A stretch of DNA of 46,578 nucleotides from Clostridiales bacterium (GTDB lineage: Bacteria > Bacillota > Clostridia > Christensenellales > Aristaeellaceae), in assembly GCA_012523405.1 (NCBI GenBank), contig JAAYIN010000112.1, positions 1 to 46,578 of the forward strand, given 5' to 3'. The notes beneath the pieces were generated by a model that was not told where the DNA came from, ran no database searches, and was given only the letters and a program-made list of their open reading frames with translations. The position numbers and the translations under genes were made by a program. Within the stretch, counting starts at the first letter, position 1; each line of letters opens with the position of its first letter. This document shows positions 27,602 through 36,849 of the stretch, piece after piece.

Positions 27602-29323
27602 TTATTCTACATCCTGCAAAGCGTCAAAGCCTTCTTCGCCTGTACGAACCTTAACGACCTGCTCGACATCGTATACGAAGATCTTGCCATCTCCGATATG
27701 ACCCGTGTACAGTGCGTTCTTCGCAGCTTCGATCACTGTGCTGACAGGGATCTTGCAAACCACGATTTCAACTTCAATCTTGGGCAGAAGCGTGGATTCA
27801 AGCTCAATGCCGCGGTAGTACTCAGGACGACCCTTTTGCATGCCGCAGCCAAGAACCTGTGTCACCGTCATGCCCGTAACGCCGATCTCGTCCATTGCAT
27901 TCTTGAGGGTTTCGAACTTGCTCTGCTTGGTGATGATAGCGATCTTGCTGATCTTGGTGCCGTCGTTTGTGCTGTAATCCTCCACAGGAACAGCCGCATG
28001 CTTAGGCGTCTTAGCAGCAGGTGCCATCGCCGTCACGGCAGTCATAGGTGCTTCCAGTGCAATGCCAGAGCCGCTGCCGATCATAGGCATGAAGTCTGCA
28101 TATGCGCTCACTAGACCATGTTCAACAATATCCATACCGCGGATTTCTTCATCTGCATCAACGCGAAGACCAACGGTCTTTTTGATGAGGTTAAAGAAAA
28201 TGGTCATGGTCACAACGACCCAAGCGATAACGGAAACCACGCCCAGCATCTGCACGCCCAGGTAGTGGAAGCCGCCGCCGTAGAATACGCCGCCGTCAAT
28301 TGCGAAGAAACCAACGAGGATCGTGCCGACCGCGCCGCACATGCCGTGAACAGCAATTGCACCGACTGGATCATCAATCTTGACCTTGCGGTCTAGAAAC
28401 TCTATGCCAAAGACTACAACGAATGCCGCAATGATGCCGATGAAGAATGCGCCGACATTGCTCACTGCGTCGCAGCCTGCGGTGATCGCAACCAGACCAG
28501 CGAGTGATCCGTTTAATGTCATGGATACATCGGGCTTCTTGTAGCGAACCCATGTGATGATCATGGTCACAACGGTTGCGGTTGCTGCTGCAAGGTTTGT
28601 GGTCATGAAGATGTTGCCGGGAGCTTCCAAATCGCTCATGCCAAGGGTAGAGCAGCCGTTAAAGCCAAACCAGCAGAACCAAAGAATGAACACGCCCAGT
28701 GCGCCAAGCGGGATGCTGTGACCAGGGAATGCATTCACCTTTCCGTCCTTACTGTACTTGCCAATGCGAGGTCCGAGGATCGCTGCGCCAACAAGTGCTG
28801 CAACGCCGCCGACCATGTGAACTGCGGTAGAACCTGCGAAGTCATGGAAGCCAAGCTGTGCGAGCCAGCCGCCGCCCCAGATCCAGTGACCGCTGATGGG
28901 ATAAACCACGGCTGAAATAAGTGCTGAATATAGGCAATAGCTTAGGAACTTAGTACGTTCTGCCATTGCGCCTGATACGATGGTTGCCGAGGTTGCACAG
29001 AATACGCTTTGGAAAATAACGAATGTGAATTTGCTGATGTTGCTGGGGATCGAGAGCAGATCGCCGCTGCATAGCAGGCTGATCGAGCCGATGATGCCGC
29101 CATTATCAGGTCCAAACATGATGGAAAATCCAACAAGCCAGTAAAGGGGCGTACCGATTGCAAAGTCCATCAGGTTTTTCATGATGATATTACCTGCGTT
29201 CTTAGCTCTCGTGAATCCGGTCTCCACCATTGCAAATCCTGCCTGCATAAAGAACACAAGCGCGGTACCAAGTAACACCCAAATGGTATCCACTGCCGAG
29301 TAAGCCGTTACGATAGAATTCAT
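27602..29323 (-). CDS. Ammonium transporter fused to a C-terminal P-II regulatory domain
   Basis: A 573-residue protein. Residues about 1-410 form an Amt/Rh channel with eleven expected helices; the pore histidines are visible in GSTAVHMVGG and VHGMCGAVGTI. A linker of about 45 residues follows. Residues about 460-573 are a complete P-II (GlnB/GlnK) domain: T-loop GCGMQKGRPEYYRGIEL with the Tyr equivalent to Y51, LPKIEVEIV, and the ATP-binding TGHIGDGKIFV and VRTGEE. The transporter would thus carry its own gate that reads ATP/ADP and 2-oxoglutarate. AAGGAGG is 7 nt before the ATG at 29323. It follows glnN, with a terminator-like hairpin between them. Confidence 0.95.
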   Translation of the reverse strand: MNSIVTAYSAVDTIWVLLGTALVFFMQAGFAMVETGFTRAKNAGNIIMKNLMDFAIGTPLYWLVGFSIMFGPDNGGIIGSISLLCSGDLLSIPSNISKFTFVIFQSVFCATSATIVSGAMAERTKFLSYCLYSALISAVVYPISGHWIWGGGWLAQLGFHDFAGSTAVHMVGGVAALVGAAILGPRIGKYSKDGKVNAFPGHSIPLGALGVFILWFCWFGFNGCSTLGMSDLEAPGNIFMTTNLAAATATVVTMIITWVRYKKPDVSMTLNGSLAGLVAITAGCDAVSNVGAFFIGIIAAFVVVFGIEFLDRKVKIDDPVGAIAVHGMCGAVGTILVGFFAIDGGVFYGGGFHYLGVQMLGVVSVIAWVVVTMTIFFNLIKKTVGLRVDADEEIRGMDIVEHGLVSAYADFMPMIGSGSGIALEAPMTAVTAMAPAAKTPKHAAVPVEDYSTNDGTKISKIAIITKQSKFETLKNAMDEIGVTGMTVTQVLGCGMQKGRPEYYRGIELESTLLPKIEVEIVVCKIPVSTVIEAAKNALYTGHIGDGKIFVYDVEQVVKVRTGEEGFDALQDVE

Positions 29324-29403
29324 GTTCCTTCCTCCTTTTATCCTGTAAGGCATATTGCCTTTTGCGGGGAGTCAATCTTAGGTTCGGCCTGAAAAAAGGG
29401 TAC

Positions 29404-29483
29404 AAAAAACCAAGCCTTGCCATACGCTCGACATTGAGCGAAGGTGCGACGGTGGTTGCGTCAGCATATGGTGGCTTGGTTTT
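29404..29483 (-). terminator. Long terminator/attenuator hairpin between glnN and amtB-glnK
   Basis: Minus strand AAACCAAGCC...CATATGC pairs with GCGTATGG...GGCTTGGTTTTTT (about 15 pairs around a 35-nt loop). A smaller hairpin CCGCG/CGCGG lies just upstream (about 29523-29490). It may end glnN and meter read-through into the transporter gene. Confidence 0.75.
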
Positions 29484-29532
29484 AACGAGAACCCGCGAAT
29501 TACGCCGATGTAGTCCGCGGTTTTGCTTGTGA

Positions 29533-31623
29533 TTATACGCTGGTGAGGAGATCCTGATAGGTGGGCATTGGCCAATAGCTCTTGCCTACGATGCTCTCAA
29601 GCGCATCACCAGCAGCGCGCAGCTGCGCCATTTCCGCCAGCACTACATCGCGGGTGTAGATGGCCTGCGCGAGCATATCAGCATCTTTATCAATATCCGC
29701 AAGCGCTTTGGCAAGCTTGGCGGTGTACTTATACAGCGCGTTGATCTCCTTGGTGATTTCCTCCAGCATTGCCATCTCAGCCTCGATGTTCATGTCAGGA
29801 GCGATGTCCCTCTTGAGCTTGATGCCTGTGGCAATTTCCTTGGAGTAATCAATCGCTGCGGGCATGATCAGATGCTTTGCAACATCCACCATGCTGAGCG
29901 CTTCAATGTCAATGACCTTGACATAGTTTTCAAGGTGAATCTCATAGCGGCTTTCGACTTCCGCCTTGGAGAATACCTTCTGGCGAGCAAAGAGCTCAAT
30001 GTTCTTTGCATCTGTATAATGGGGCAGCGCATCAACGGTGGTGCGAAGGTTGAGCAGACCGCGGGATTCCGCTTCCACGATCCACGCCTGTTCATAGCCG
30101 TTGCCATTGAAGATAATGCGCTTGTGATCGGTGAGGGTTTTGCTGATCAAACAGGTTAGCGCTGCAGTGAAATCCTCTGCGCCTTCCAGCTCGTCTGCCA
30201 TCTTTTGCAGAGTGTCTGCGATAGCGGTGTTGAGCACGACATTTGGACCGCTGATGCTCTGTGCACTGCCAAGGCTTCTGAACTCGAACTTGTTGCCTGT
30301 AAACGCAAAGGGTGAGGTGCGGTTACGGTCGGTCGAGTCCTTGGGGAACTTGGGCAGGATATGCACGCCTAGGCGCATCTGGTCATGGGTGCGACCCTGA
30401 TATTTGCTGGAATTGGTGATGCTCTCGATCACTTCATTGAGCTCATCGCCAAGGAATACAGACATGATTGCGGGGGGTGCTTCGTTTGCACCAAGGCGGT
30501 GATCATTGGCTGCACTTGCTACGCTGATACGCATCAAATCCTGATAATCATCCACAGCTGCCAAAATCGCTGCTAGGAAGATGAGGAACTGTGCGTTTTC
30601 ATTGGGGGTGTCGCCCGGATCAAGCAGGTTGATGCCGGTGTCTGTGGACAGTGCATAGTTGTTATGCTTACCGCTGCCGTTCACGCCGCCAAAGGGTTTT
30701 TCATGCAGCAGGCAAACCATGCCATGCTTATCTGCAACGCGCTTCATGATATCCATGGTCAGCTGATTGTGATCAGCCGCGATATTAACGGTGGTGAACA
30801 CAGGCGCCATTTCATGCTGCGCGGGTGCGACTTCGTTATGCTCGGTTTTGCTCAGCACGCCCAGCTTCCAAAGCTCAATGTTCAGCTCATGCATGAACGC
30901 CTGTACGCGGGGCTTGATTACACCAAAGTAATGATCTTCCAGTTCCTGTCCCTTGGGAGGCTTTGCGCCAAATAAGGTGCGGCCTGTGACCATGAGGTCA
31001 GGGCGTTTGCGGTATACTTCTTTATCCACCAAGAAGTATTCCTGCTCCGCGCCGACTGTTGGGAACACGCGCATCACATCAGCATTTCCAAATAGCCTGA
31101 GGATGCGGAGTGCCTGCTTGTTCAGCGCCTGCATGGAACGCAGCAAAGGCGTCTTCTTGTCGAGTGCATGGCCGCCGTAGGAGCAGAATGCAGTCGGGAT
31201 GCACAATGTGCCATCCTTGATGAAGGCGAAGGAGGTCGGGTCCCATGCGGTATAGCCGCGCGCTTCAAAGGTTGCACGAAGACCGCCGGAGGGGAATGAG
31301 CTCGCGTCTGGTTCGCCGCGAACCAGTTCATTGCCGCTGAACTCCAATATGATCGTACCATCATTCTTGGGGGCGATAAAAGCATCGTGCTTTTCAGCGG
31401 TGACACCTGTCATTGGCTGAAACCAGTGGGTGTAATGGGTCGCGCCCATTTCAACCGCCCAGTCCTTCATTGCGTTGGCAACAATGCTCGCAATTGCCGG
31501 ATCAAGCGAACGTCCCTGTTCGGTGGTGCGCTTGAGCGCTTTATAAGTTTCCTTTGGCAGGCGTTTTTGCATGACCTTATCATCAAATACGTACTCGCCA
31601 AAAATTTCACTTGGATTAATCAC
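29533..31623 (-). CDS. glnN: Glutamine synthetase type III
   Basis: A 696-residue enzyme making glutamine from glutamate, ammonia and ATP. The size and blocks [52 protein letters not shown] and [21 protein letters not shown] are specific to GSIII. The start is GTG at 31623 ([11 protein letters not shown]), 8 nt after GAAGGGG; further upstream lies the leader hairpin. It is transcribed from a perfect consensus promoter through an early terminator-like hairpin and is followed by amtB-glnK, forming an ammonium uptake and assimilation unit. Confidence 0.97.
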   Translation of the reverse strand: MINPSEIFGEYVFDDKVMQKRLPKETYKALKRTTEQGRSLDPAIASIVANAMKDWAVEMGATHYTHWFQPMTGVTAEKHDAFIAPKNDGTIILEFSGNELVRGEPDASSFPSGGLRATFEARGYTAWDPTSFAFIKDGTLCIPTAFCSYGGHALDKKTPLLRSMQALNKQALRILRLFGNADVMRVFPTVGAEQEYFLVDKEVYRKRPDLMVTGRTLFGAKPPKGQELEDHYFGVIKPRVQAFMHELNIELWKLGVLSKTEHNEVAPAQHEMAPVFTTVNIAADHNQLTMDIMKRVADKHGMVCLLHEKPFGGVNGSGKHNNYALSTDTGINLLDPGDTPNENAQFLIFLAAILAAVDDYQDLMRISVASAANDHRLGANEAPPAIMSVFLGDELNEVIESITNSSKYQGRTHDQMRLGVHILPKFPKDSTDRNRTSPFAFTGNKFEFRSLGSAQSISGPNVVLNTAIADTLQKMADELEGAEDFTAALTCLISKTLTDHKRIIFNGNGYEQAWIVEAESRGLLNLRTTVDALPHYTDAKNIELFARQKVFSKAEVESRYEIHLENYVKVIDIEALSMVDVAKHLIMPAAIDYSKEIATGIKLKRDIAPDMNIEAEMAMLEEITKEINALYKYTAKLAKALADIDKDADMLAQAIYTRDVVLAEMAQLRAAGDALESIVGKSYWPMPTYQDLLTSV

Positions 31624-31670
31624 AATGCCAGCCCCTTCCCTGTATTGGTTCGAGATTTCCAAAAAAACCA

Positions 31671-31713
31671 CAAAAACGGCGCTGAGGATAGAGTTGCTAT
31701 CCACAGCGCCGTT
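31671..31713 (-). terminator. Leader terminator-like hairpin upstream of glnN
   Basis: Minus strand AACGGCGCTG-T-GGATAG, CAACT loop, CTATCC-T-CAGCGCCGTT, then TTT. A second U7 tract follows about 10 nt later. It begins about 8 nt after the predicted start and ends 48 nt before the GTG, so glnN transcripts must pass it. Attenuation or 5' stabilisation are both possible. Confidence 0.8.
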
Positions 31714-31727
31714 GCTGTTATGTTGGG

Positions 31728-31756
31728 ATTATAACCCTGCTTTATCCGCTTGTCAA
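31728..31756 (-). promoter_or_regulatory. Consensus sigma-A promoter of glnN
   Basis: Minus strand TTGACA (31756-31751), exactly 17 nt, TATAAT (31733-31728). Both hexamers are perfect. Sequence 31757-31882 upstream holds a GTACT-GCGC / GCGC-AT-AGTAC dyad but no gene. Confidence 0.9.
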
Positions 31757-31882
31757 TACCTATTTTTGTATTTGCATTGTACTGCGCCTGGGGCAAGCCT
31801 CCTGCGCATAGTACCTAAAAGTCCGCTCAATACAACAATAACAAAGACACGGCAATGAGTTGATAGCATACTCATCAAAGCA

Positions 31883-32452
31883 TTATACGCGCGGCATATA
31901 CCAATAGGAATTAAATCCGCTGAGATAGGTTCTCGCGTCCTTTGGCATTTGGGTAAGCGCGTTGATGACGTTGTAAAAGTCCCCTACGCCCATACCGATT
32001 GACAATGCACCAAATACCGCAAATCCGCCCAGCTCAGGCGAAATCATGCCGATGAGAAACGGAATGAAGCCAAAGAGGATGTTTGGCAGAAGCGACATGA
32101 AGATGAAGCGTGCTCTGCTCATTTCCTCCAGGCCGACCACAAAGAGCATACCGTTTTTCAGGTTCGTGTAGATAAACGCCTCTTGCTTAAAGCAGATGGC
32201 ATGCAGGAATTCATGCGGGATCAATGCCGCCATAGGCAGTATAAAGCCCCATACGTAACCTTCCCTGAACCCGCAGTGAATGAACACCAACACCAGTAAA
32301 ACGATAATCACCGCACAAGCAACAATATTCATAAAGATGCCCATTTTCCTTGGGTCTTCAAATTCCTTGAACTTGACCGCACCGGGCATATGCTCTCTTT
32401 GGGGAAGTGACGCGACATTCCCATCGAATTTTCCTTGCCATTTGATCTTCAT
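31883..32452 (-). CDS. DUF3267 membrane zincin-like protein
   Basis: A 189-residue protein with about four helices. PHEFLHAICF (about residues 79-88) is an HExxH zinc-protease-type motif within a membrane segment, and the layout fits DUF3267, a family of putative membrane metalloproteases. The later GMGVGDFYNVINAL (about 154-167) may supply the third ligand Asp. AAAGG precedes the ATG. It lies 64 nt downstream of the secreted protein genes, in the same direction, and could be co-transcribed. No substrate is known. Confidence 0.82.
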   Translation of the reverse strand: MKIKWQGKFDGNVASLPQREHMPGAVKFKEFEDPRKMGIFMNIVACAVIIVLLVLVFIHCGFREGYVWGFILPMAALIPHEFLHAICFKQEAFIYTNLKNGMLFVVGLEEMSRARFIFMSLLPNILFGFIPFLIGMISPELGGFAVFGALSIGMGVGDFYNVINALTQMPKDARTYLSGFNSYWYMPRV

Positions 32453-32516
32453 CTTGGAGACCTTTCTATTATGCCCATGCGCTAGGCGTTGTATTTTTGA
32501 CCTCGCGGGTTGCTAT

Positions 32517-34265
32517 CTAGCCATTTTGGGGAACGGTCTCAGTGGCAGCAGGCGCTGGCGAATCCGTCTCCGTGACTTCGGGCGTGGGAGAAGCAGTTTC
32601 CGTGACTTTGGGCGCTGGTGAAACGGTTGGAAATTCGGAAGTTTCAGGTGCATCGGTAGCCTCTGAACCGACTGCTGTACTATCTTGGGTTGCATCTATT
32701 TGGATATAGTCAATCAGCAATACAGCCGCTCTTGCAGACGCACGAAGGAGCATGGTGTCAAGGTCTGATGATTTCATCTCAGCAAGGTTTACTTTATCCT
32801 CCGGCAAGGCTTCAAGCTCCCACTTAGAGCGGCTCTTGCCTGCAAGGGTGAGCACATAGTTCTGCGGCCATTCGTCCCCGCCAATGGTCAGCGTAGCATC
32901 CATCTCGGTTGCTGCCTTCTTTAGCTCCTTGCTCACAAAACGAGCATTGAGCGACACCTCGGTCAGCGGGAACTCGATGATCTCCTGATCAAATGTGTTC
33001 TCTTCATTAGGCGCAAGGGTGAGGGTAGCTAGATAATCAAAGACATCGCGGTTTTCCTCGTCCTTACTCTGGGCTGTTTCCTGCTTGAGCATGAAGGCCA
33101 CATCGATGATCTGCTTTGACAGATCGGTGTCCGTGCTCTCCTCGCTCCCAACCGCAAAGCTCTCAACCCCAAGTGGTCTGCTGGTGAATGTACCCTGCCA
33201 GACCGTCACCTCAGTCATCGTGCTGTACTCGAAATACGCCAGCATGATGTCGCGCTCATCGTTGGTGATGCGAATGGTGTTATCATCGGGCAGATCGCCC
33301 TGTCCGCGAACGCGATCATATGCAAGCGTCACATCGCCCGCCTTCACGTCATAGATAGGCAATGACATGTGCAGCTCGATGGTATCGCCTGTAAGGGCGA
33401 CAGTGCGCGAAATGGTCAAGTTGCCAGAGAGGGGCAGCGCATCAATCGCGCTGAAATAATAGCTTTGCAAAGAGGTATCAAGGAGTAAATCCGCATATTC
33501 CTCATCCAAAAGCTCTGTGATCTTTGTAATCGCTTCGGGATCGGAGAGAATATCCAGCACAAGCTGCTTCGCCTGTGATTTAATGGCTGATGCGGGGATT
33601 GTGTACTGGGTGAGCATGGTGGATGTGCCATCCTCTAGCTTATCCAGTACCGCGCTTTGGCGATAGCCCTCAATCCATAGGTCGACCTTGGTTAGGTAGG
33701 TGCTGAATAAATCTGACGAATCGGCAGCGATGCCCTGCATGCTTGACAATGTGCTAAACGCATACGCAGCCAAGGACGGTATGCCCGTTTGACCAAGGAG
33801 CTGGTCGTACGCCGTGCTCGCCGCATCGCCAACCGTTTCGCTTGCCGCACCTTGATCGGTTGCAGCTACGCCAAGGGTATACCAGCCATCGCCCAGCAGC
33901 GCAGACTCCAATGACATCATCTGGTCTTTGAGCTGCAAATGAAGCTCGGATTTGATCTCTTCATTGTCCATCAGCGCCAAATCCAAACGGTGTTCCTCTG
34001 TCTCTGTCGTTGTTGGACGTGCATAAATATAGCTCAGGTCAAAGACGATCGGTTTCTTCGTTGTGATCGTTTGCCCGTCTTGCCCTTCGTTGGCATTGAC
34101 TTGAAGCGTGAGCGACCCTTGGAAACCGCTTCCCGCCCAGAGTTGCTTTTGCAGCTTTTCAGCTAGATTGTATTCCGTCGCCTCCGCCAATGTGGTCGCA
34201 TATGCGGGCATGGTAAAGCATACAGCGCAGATGAGCACCAGTATCAAGCTTAACATTCTCTTCAT
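32517..34265 (-). CDS. Secreted protein of unknown function with Pro/Thr/Glu repeat tail
   Basis: A 582-residue protein. Signal peptide MKRMLSLILVLICAVCFTMPAYA with likely cleavage after AYA; no lipobox, LPxTG or membrane anchor seen. The body (about 25-540) is rich in beta-strand pattern and charged residues. The tail holds three 10-residue repeats SPAPKVTETA, SPTPEVTETD and SPAPAATETV. GGAGGG is 7 nt before the ATG at 34265. It follows a second secreted protein by 24 nt; the shared phrases FQGSLTLQV and FRGTLTVAL hint that the two are distant paralogues. I do not recognise a family. Confidence 0.75.
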   Translation of the reverse strand: MKRMLSLILVLICAVCFTMPAYATTLAEATEYNLAEKLQKQLWAGSGFQGSLTLQVNANEGQDGQTITTKKPIVFDLSYIYARPTTTETEEHRLDLALMDNEEIKSELHLQLKDQMMSLESALLGDGWYTLGVAATDQGAASETVGDAASTAYDQLLGQTGIPSLAAYAFSTLSSMQGIAADSSDLFSTYLTKVDLWIEGYRQSAVLDKLEDGTSTMLTQYTIPASAIKSQAKQLVLDILSDPEAITKITELLDEEYADLLLDTSLQSYYFSAIDALPLSGNLTISRTVALTGDTIELHMSLPIYDVKAGDVTLAYDRVRGQGDLPDDNTIRITNDERDIMLAYFEYSTMTEVTVWQGTFTSRPLGVESFAVGSEESTDTDLSKQIIDVAFMLKQETAQSKDEENRDVFDYLATLTLAPNEENTFDQEIIEFPLTEVSLNARFVSKELKKAATEMDATLTIGGDEWPQNYVLTLAGKSRSKWELEALPEDKVNLAEMKSSDLDTMLLRASARAAVLLIDYIQIDATQDSTAVGSEATDAPETSEFPTVSPAPKVTETASPTPEVTETDSPAPAATETVPQNG

Positions 34266-34289
34266 GGGCAAACCCTCCTTTATAGCGAA

Positions 34290-35858
34290 TTATTCGCTTA
34301 TCATTTTCAGTAACGCAGTGTAATCCTCCGTTGTCAGACCATCGCCAAGCAGTCCAATATCAGTCATGGGGAGCTTGGACACGGCAATGACCAATCGTCC
34401 TGCCAGCTCTTGGAACATCTCCTGCATGAGCTTATCCTTCTGCTCGTCAGATATGCTGTCAAGGTCCACACTCGCCATTTCGCTCGGCACTTGGAAACTG
34501 CTCATGCCAAGGGGCGGTGCGCCTACGAGATATTCATCCTGAGGTTCGTCCACGAAGTCCTCATTTTGATCCAGGCTGCTCACGGGCATTGTGCTTTCGA
34601 CGGCAAATAGATTGCCGCTCTCCACCTCGCCCATGAAATCCTCCGCCGATGCCTCATCAAAGATGACCATCAGATTGCTTGTTTCTTTCTTTCCTTCCGC
34701 CTGCGTGAATTTGACATTGCCGGTCAGCACGCCGCTTCCCTCAGACGATGTCAGCATCAAGTCAGGGGCATAGGTGGTGGTCTTTGTGGTCGTGGTATCG
34801 TCCGCGGTATCCTTCACCGTAGTGATCTGCGTACCGACTACCGTTTTGGTGTTATCATCGACATCGCCCGATAGCAAATGCTCCACCTTGGTCACATTGT
34901 TGACATCAGGTGCTCGTAGCGTGGTGGTGTGCGAGCCCTTCAGGCTCATCTCTTTGTCCGATAGCACTCTGGTATAAGAAGCAGCGATCACGCGGTTATC
35001 CGTAGGGCGCTGCTCGGTCTTCATTTCAAACTTATAGGTGTCTTTGTGCTGGCTTCCCGTGCTCGCAAACGCCCAGAGATAGTTGAGGGTTCGCTTGCTC
35101 TCATCGGCAAAAGCCACATCGCCCTTGATATAGACAGCGATATCATCCCCGCCTTCTTTGAGCTGATAAAGCGCAACCGTTAGCGTGCCTCTAAACGTCA
35201 TTTGAGATAGCTGCTCGCGAAATGCATCGTCCATCCCGCTGCCAAGCACCGCGCAAATGAGCGGCGCAAGCTCTGCACTCGCCTCTGAATCAAGCTTTGC
35301 CAGACGCACCCAGCGCGCATAGCCAACCTTATCAATTTTGAAGTTTGCGCTCTTCTCTTCCGCATAAGGCACGATGGCATCTGTTAGCGCCTGATAGTTT
35401 GCCTCCGCCTCGCGCAATGCCTCAAGCCCGTCAAACGCAAGCTCGTCCCCCGCCGTGTTGCCGCTGATGGCATCCATAGCAGAGCCAGCGGATGTGAGCA
35501 TGCGGTTTTTGAGCAATGTGGTTTCAAGCGTGCTTCCGCTTTCGCTTTGAACCTCCGTGAGTTCAAAGAGCGCATCGTCATCCACCGCCAAGCGAATGGT
35601 GCTGTTCACATCCTCAGAACCTGTAACAATCGATGATTTGATATTCAAATGCGATAGAATGCTATTGATCTTCGTAAGCGTTTCATCCTCAAAAGGCATG
35701 AGCTGCTCAAATTGCAGGTTCATGGAAAAGCGCATCTCATCGTTTACGCCAAGATATTCTGAAAGTGTTTCATCAATCCCCGTGAGCTGCGCATTTGCGC
35801 CGCCGGTCACCATACAGATAACCAGCACGAATGAACAGAACCATTTGATTTTTTTCAT
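34290..35858 (-). CDS. Secreted protein of unknown function (paired with the next gene)
   Basis: A 522-residue protein with signal peptide MKKIKWFCSFVLVICMVTGGANA and likely cleavage after ANA. The mature part alternates beta-rich segments (RGTLTVALYQL, YKFEMKTEQ) with acidic Ser/Thr-rich stretches such as DTADDTTTTKTTTYAPD. No catalytic motif or known domain is apparent. Its ATG overlaps the dusB stop (ATGA) with AGGAG 8 nt upstream, so translation is coupled to dusB. Together with the downstream secreted protein it forms a two-gene exported pair of unknown role. Confidence 0.75.
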   Translation of the reverse strand: MKKIKWFCSFVLVICMVTGGANAQLTGIDETLSEYLGVNDEMRFSMNLQFEQLMPFEDETLTKINSILSHLNIKSSIVTGSEDVNSTIRLAVDDDALFELTEVQSESGSTLETTLLKNRMLTSAGSAMDAISGNTAGDELAFDGLEALREAEANYQALTDAIVPYAEEKSANFKIDKVGYARWVRLAKLDSEASAELAPLICAVLGSGMDDAFREQLSQMTFRGTLTVALYQLKEGGDDIAVYIKGDVAFADESKRTLNYLWAFASTGSQHKDTYKFEMKTEQRPTDNRVIAASYTRVLSDKEMSLKGSHTTTLRAPDVNNVTKVEHLLSGDVDDNTKTVVGTQITTVKDTADDTTTTKTTTYAPDLMLTSSEGSGVLTGNVKFTQAEGKKETSNLMVIFDEASAEDFMGEVESGNLFAVESTMPVSSLDQNEDFVDEPQDEYLVGAPPLGMSSFQVPSEMASVDLDSISDEQKDKLMQEMFQELAGRLVIAVSKLPMTDIGLLGDGLTTEDYTALLKMISE

Positions 35859-36841
35859 TTTACAATCTCCTCTTCGGCTATTGTTCCTGTCTTAAGTGTC
35901 ATGAGCAGCCGTTTGAGTTCGTCAAGTGTGCCAACTGCGTTGAGTTCACGCCTGATTGCCGCTGCTCCTCTTATGCCGCTGACATAATGCCCCACATGCT
36001 TACGCATCTCCACAACGCCGAGATCCTCGCCCTTGTAGTCGGCCATTAAGTCCGCATGCCGCATCGCCATATCAATGCGGTCATCTAGGGTTTCGCGGAT
36101 GATTTCTTCTCCGCTGATGGCTTGGCGTGCCGCGCGAAACAGCCATGGATTCCCCATCGCCCCCCGCCCGATCATCACCCGCTCGCAGCCTGTTTCCCTC
36201 AGGATTCGGGTTGCATCCATGCCTTCAAATACATCGCCATTGGCGATTACGGGGATTGAAAGCTCTGACCTGAGGCGTGCGATAGCTGCGTAGTCCGCTT
36301 TGCCTGAATACTGCTGGCGGCGCGTTCGTCCGTGAAAGCATATCCAGCTGAGCTTCAGGGTTTGCGCCGCGCGTCCAAGCTCTATGGCATTCATGCTGTC
36401 CTCGTCATATCCAAGCCTCGTTTTCACTGTCACAGGCAAATGCGTGCTGCGCTTGACCGCTTCCATAATCTTATACGCAAGCTCCGGTGTCTGCAAGAGC
36501 GCACTGCCCTCTCCCCCGCCCGTCACCTTGCGTGCAGGACAGCCCATGTTGATATCAATGGATGTAAAAAGCCCAAGCTCCGTCACCTTTGATGCTGCCT
36601 CCGCCATGACCACAGGGTCACTGCCGAAAATCTGGCATGCGGTATTTTTTTCCTCAGGATGTACCGCCAAAAGCCGCTGGTAGGTGGTGTTGCCTTTCTT
36701 GGCGCACATGAGTCCGATGGCACTGACCATCTCCGAGCACGCATAGTCCGCGCCCATTTGGTAGCAAAGCACGCGCATAGGCCAATCGGTAATACCTGCC
36801 ATTGGAGCCAAGTATAAAACGTCTTGAATTGCTGTTTTCAT
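35855..36841 (-). CDS. dusB: tRNA-dihydrouridine synthase (DusB-like)
   Basis: A 328-residue FMN enzyme that reduces uridines in tRNA D-loops. YLAPMAGITDWPMRVLCYQMGADYACSEMVSA, the catalytic region DINMGCPARKVTGGGEGSALLQ (active Cys in GCPARK), and ANGDVF...GCERVMIGRGAMGNPWLF are diagnostic. The ATG at 36841 has AAGGA 5-6 nt upstream; a GTG nine codons earlier is less likely. In many Firmicutes dusB lies near lysS or greA; here it is between a GH127-like gene and two secreted protein genes. Confidence 0.95.
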   Translation of the reverse strand: MKTAIQDVLYLAPMAGITDWPMRVLCYQMGADYACSEMVSAIGLMCAKKGNTTYQRLLAVHPEEKNTACQIFGSDPVVMAEAASKVTELGLFTSIDINMGCPARKVTGGGEGSALLQTPELAYKIMEAVKRSTHLPVTVKTRLGYDEDSMNAIELGRAAQTLKLSWICFHGRTRRQQYSGKADYAAIARLRSELSIPVIANGDVFEGMDATRILRETGCERVMIGRGAMGNPWLFRAARQAISGEEIIRETLDDRIDMAMRHADLMADYKGEDLGVVEMRKHVGHYVSGIRGAAAIRRELNAVGTLDELKRLLMTLKTGTIAEEEIVK

Positions 36842-36849
36842 CCCTATCC

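Noticed and set aside
29434-29455. Possible glutamine riboswitch (glnA RNA) in the glnN-amtB hairpin
   Set aside because: The conserved core of that motif could not be found; only the terminator-type pairing is supported.
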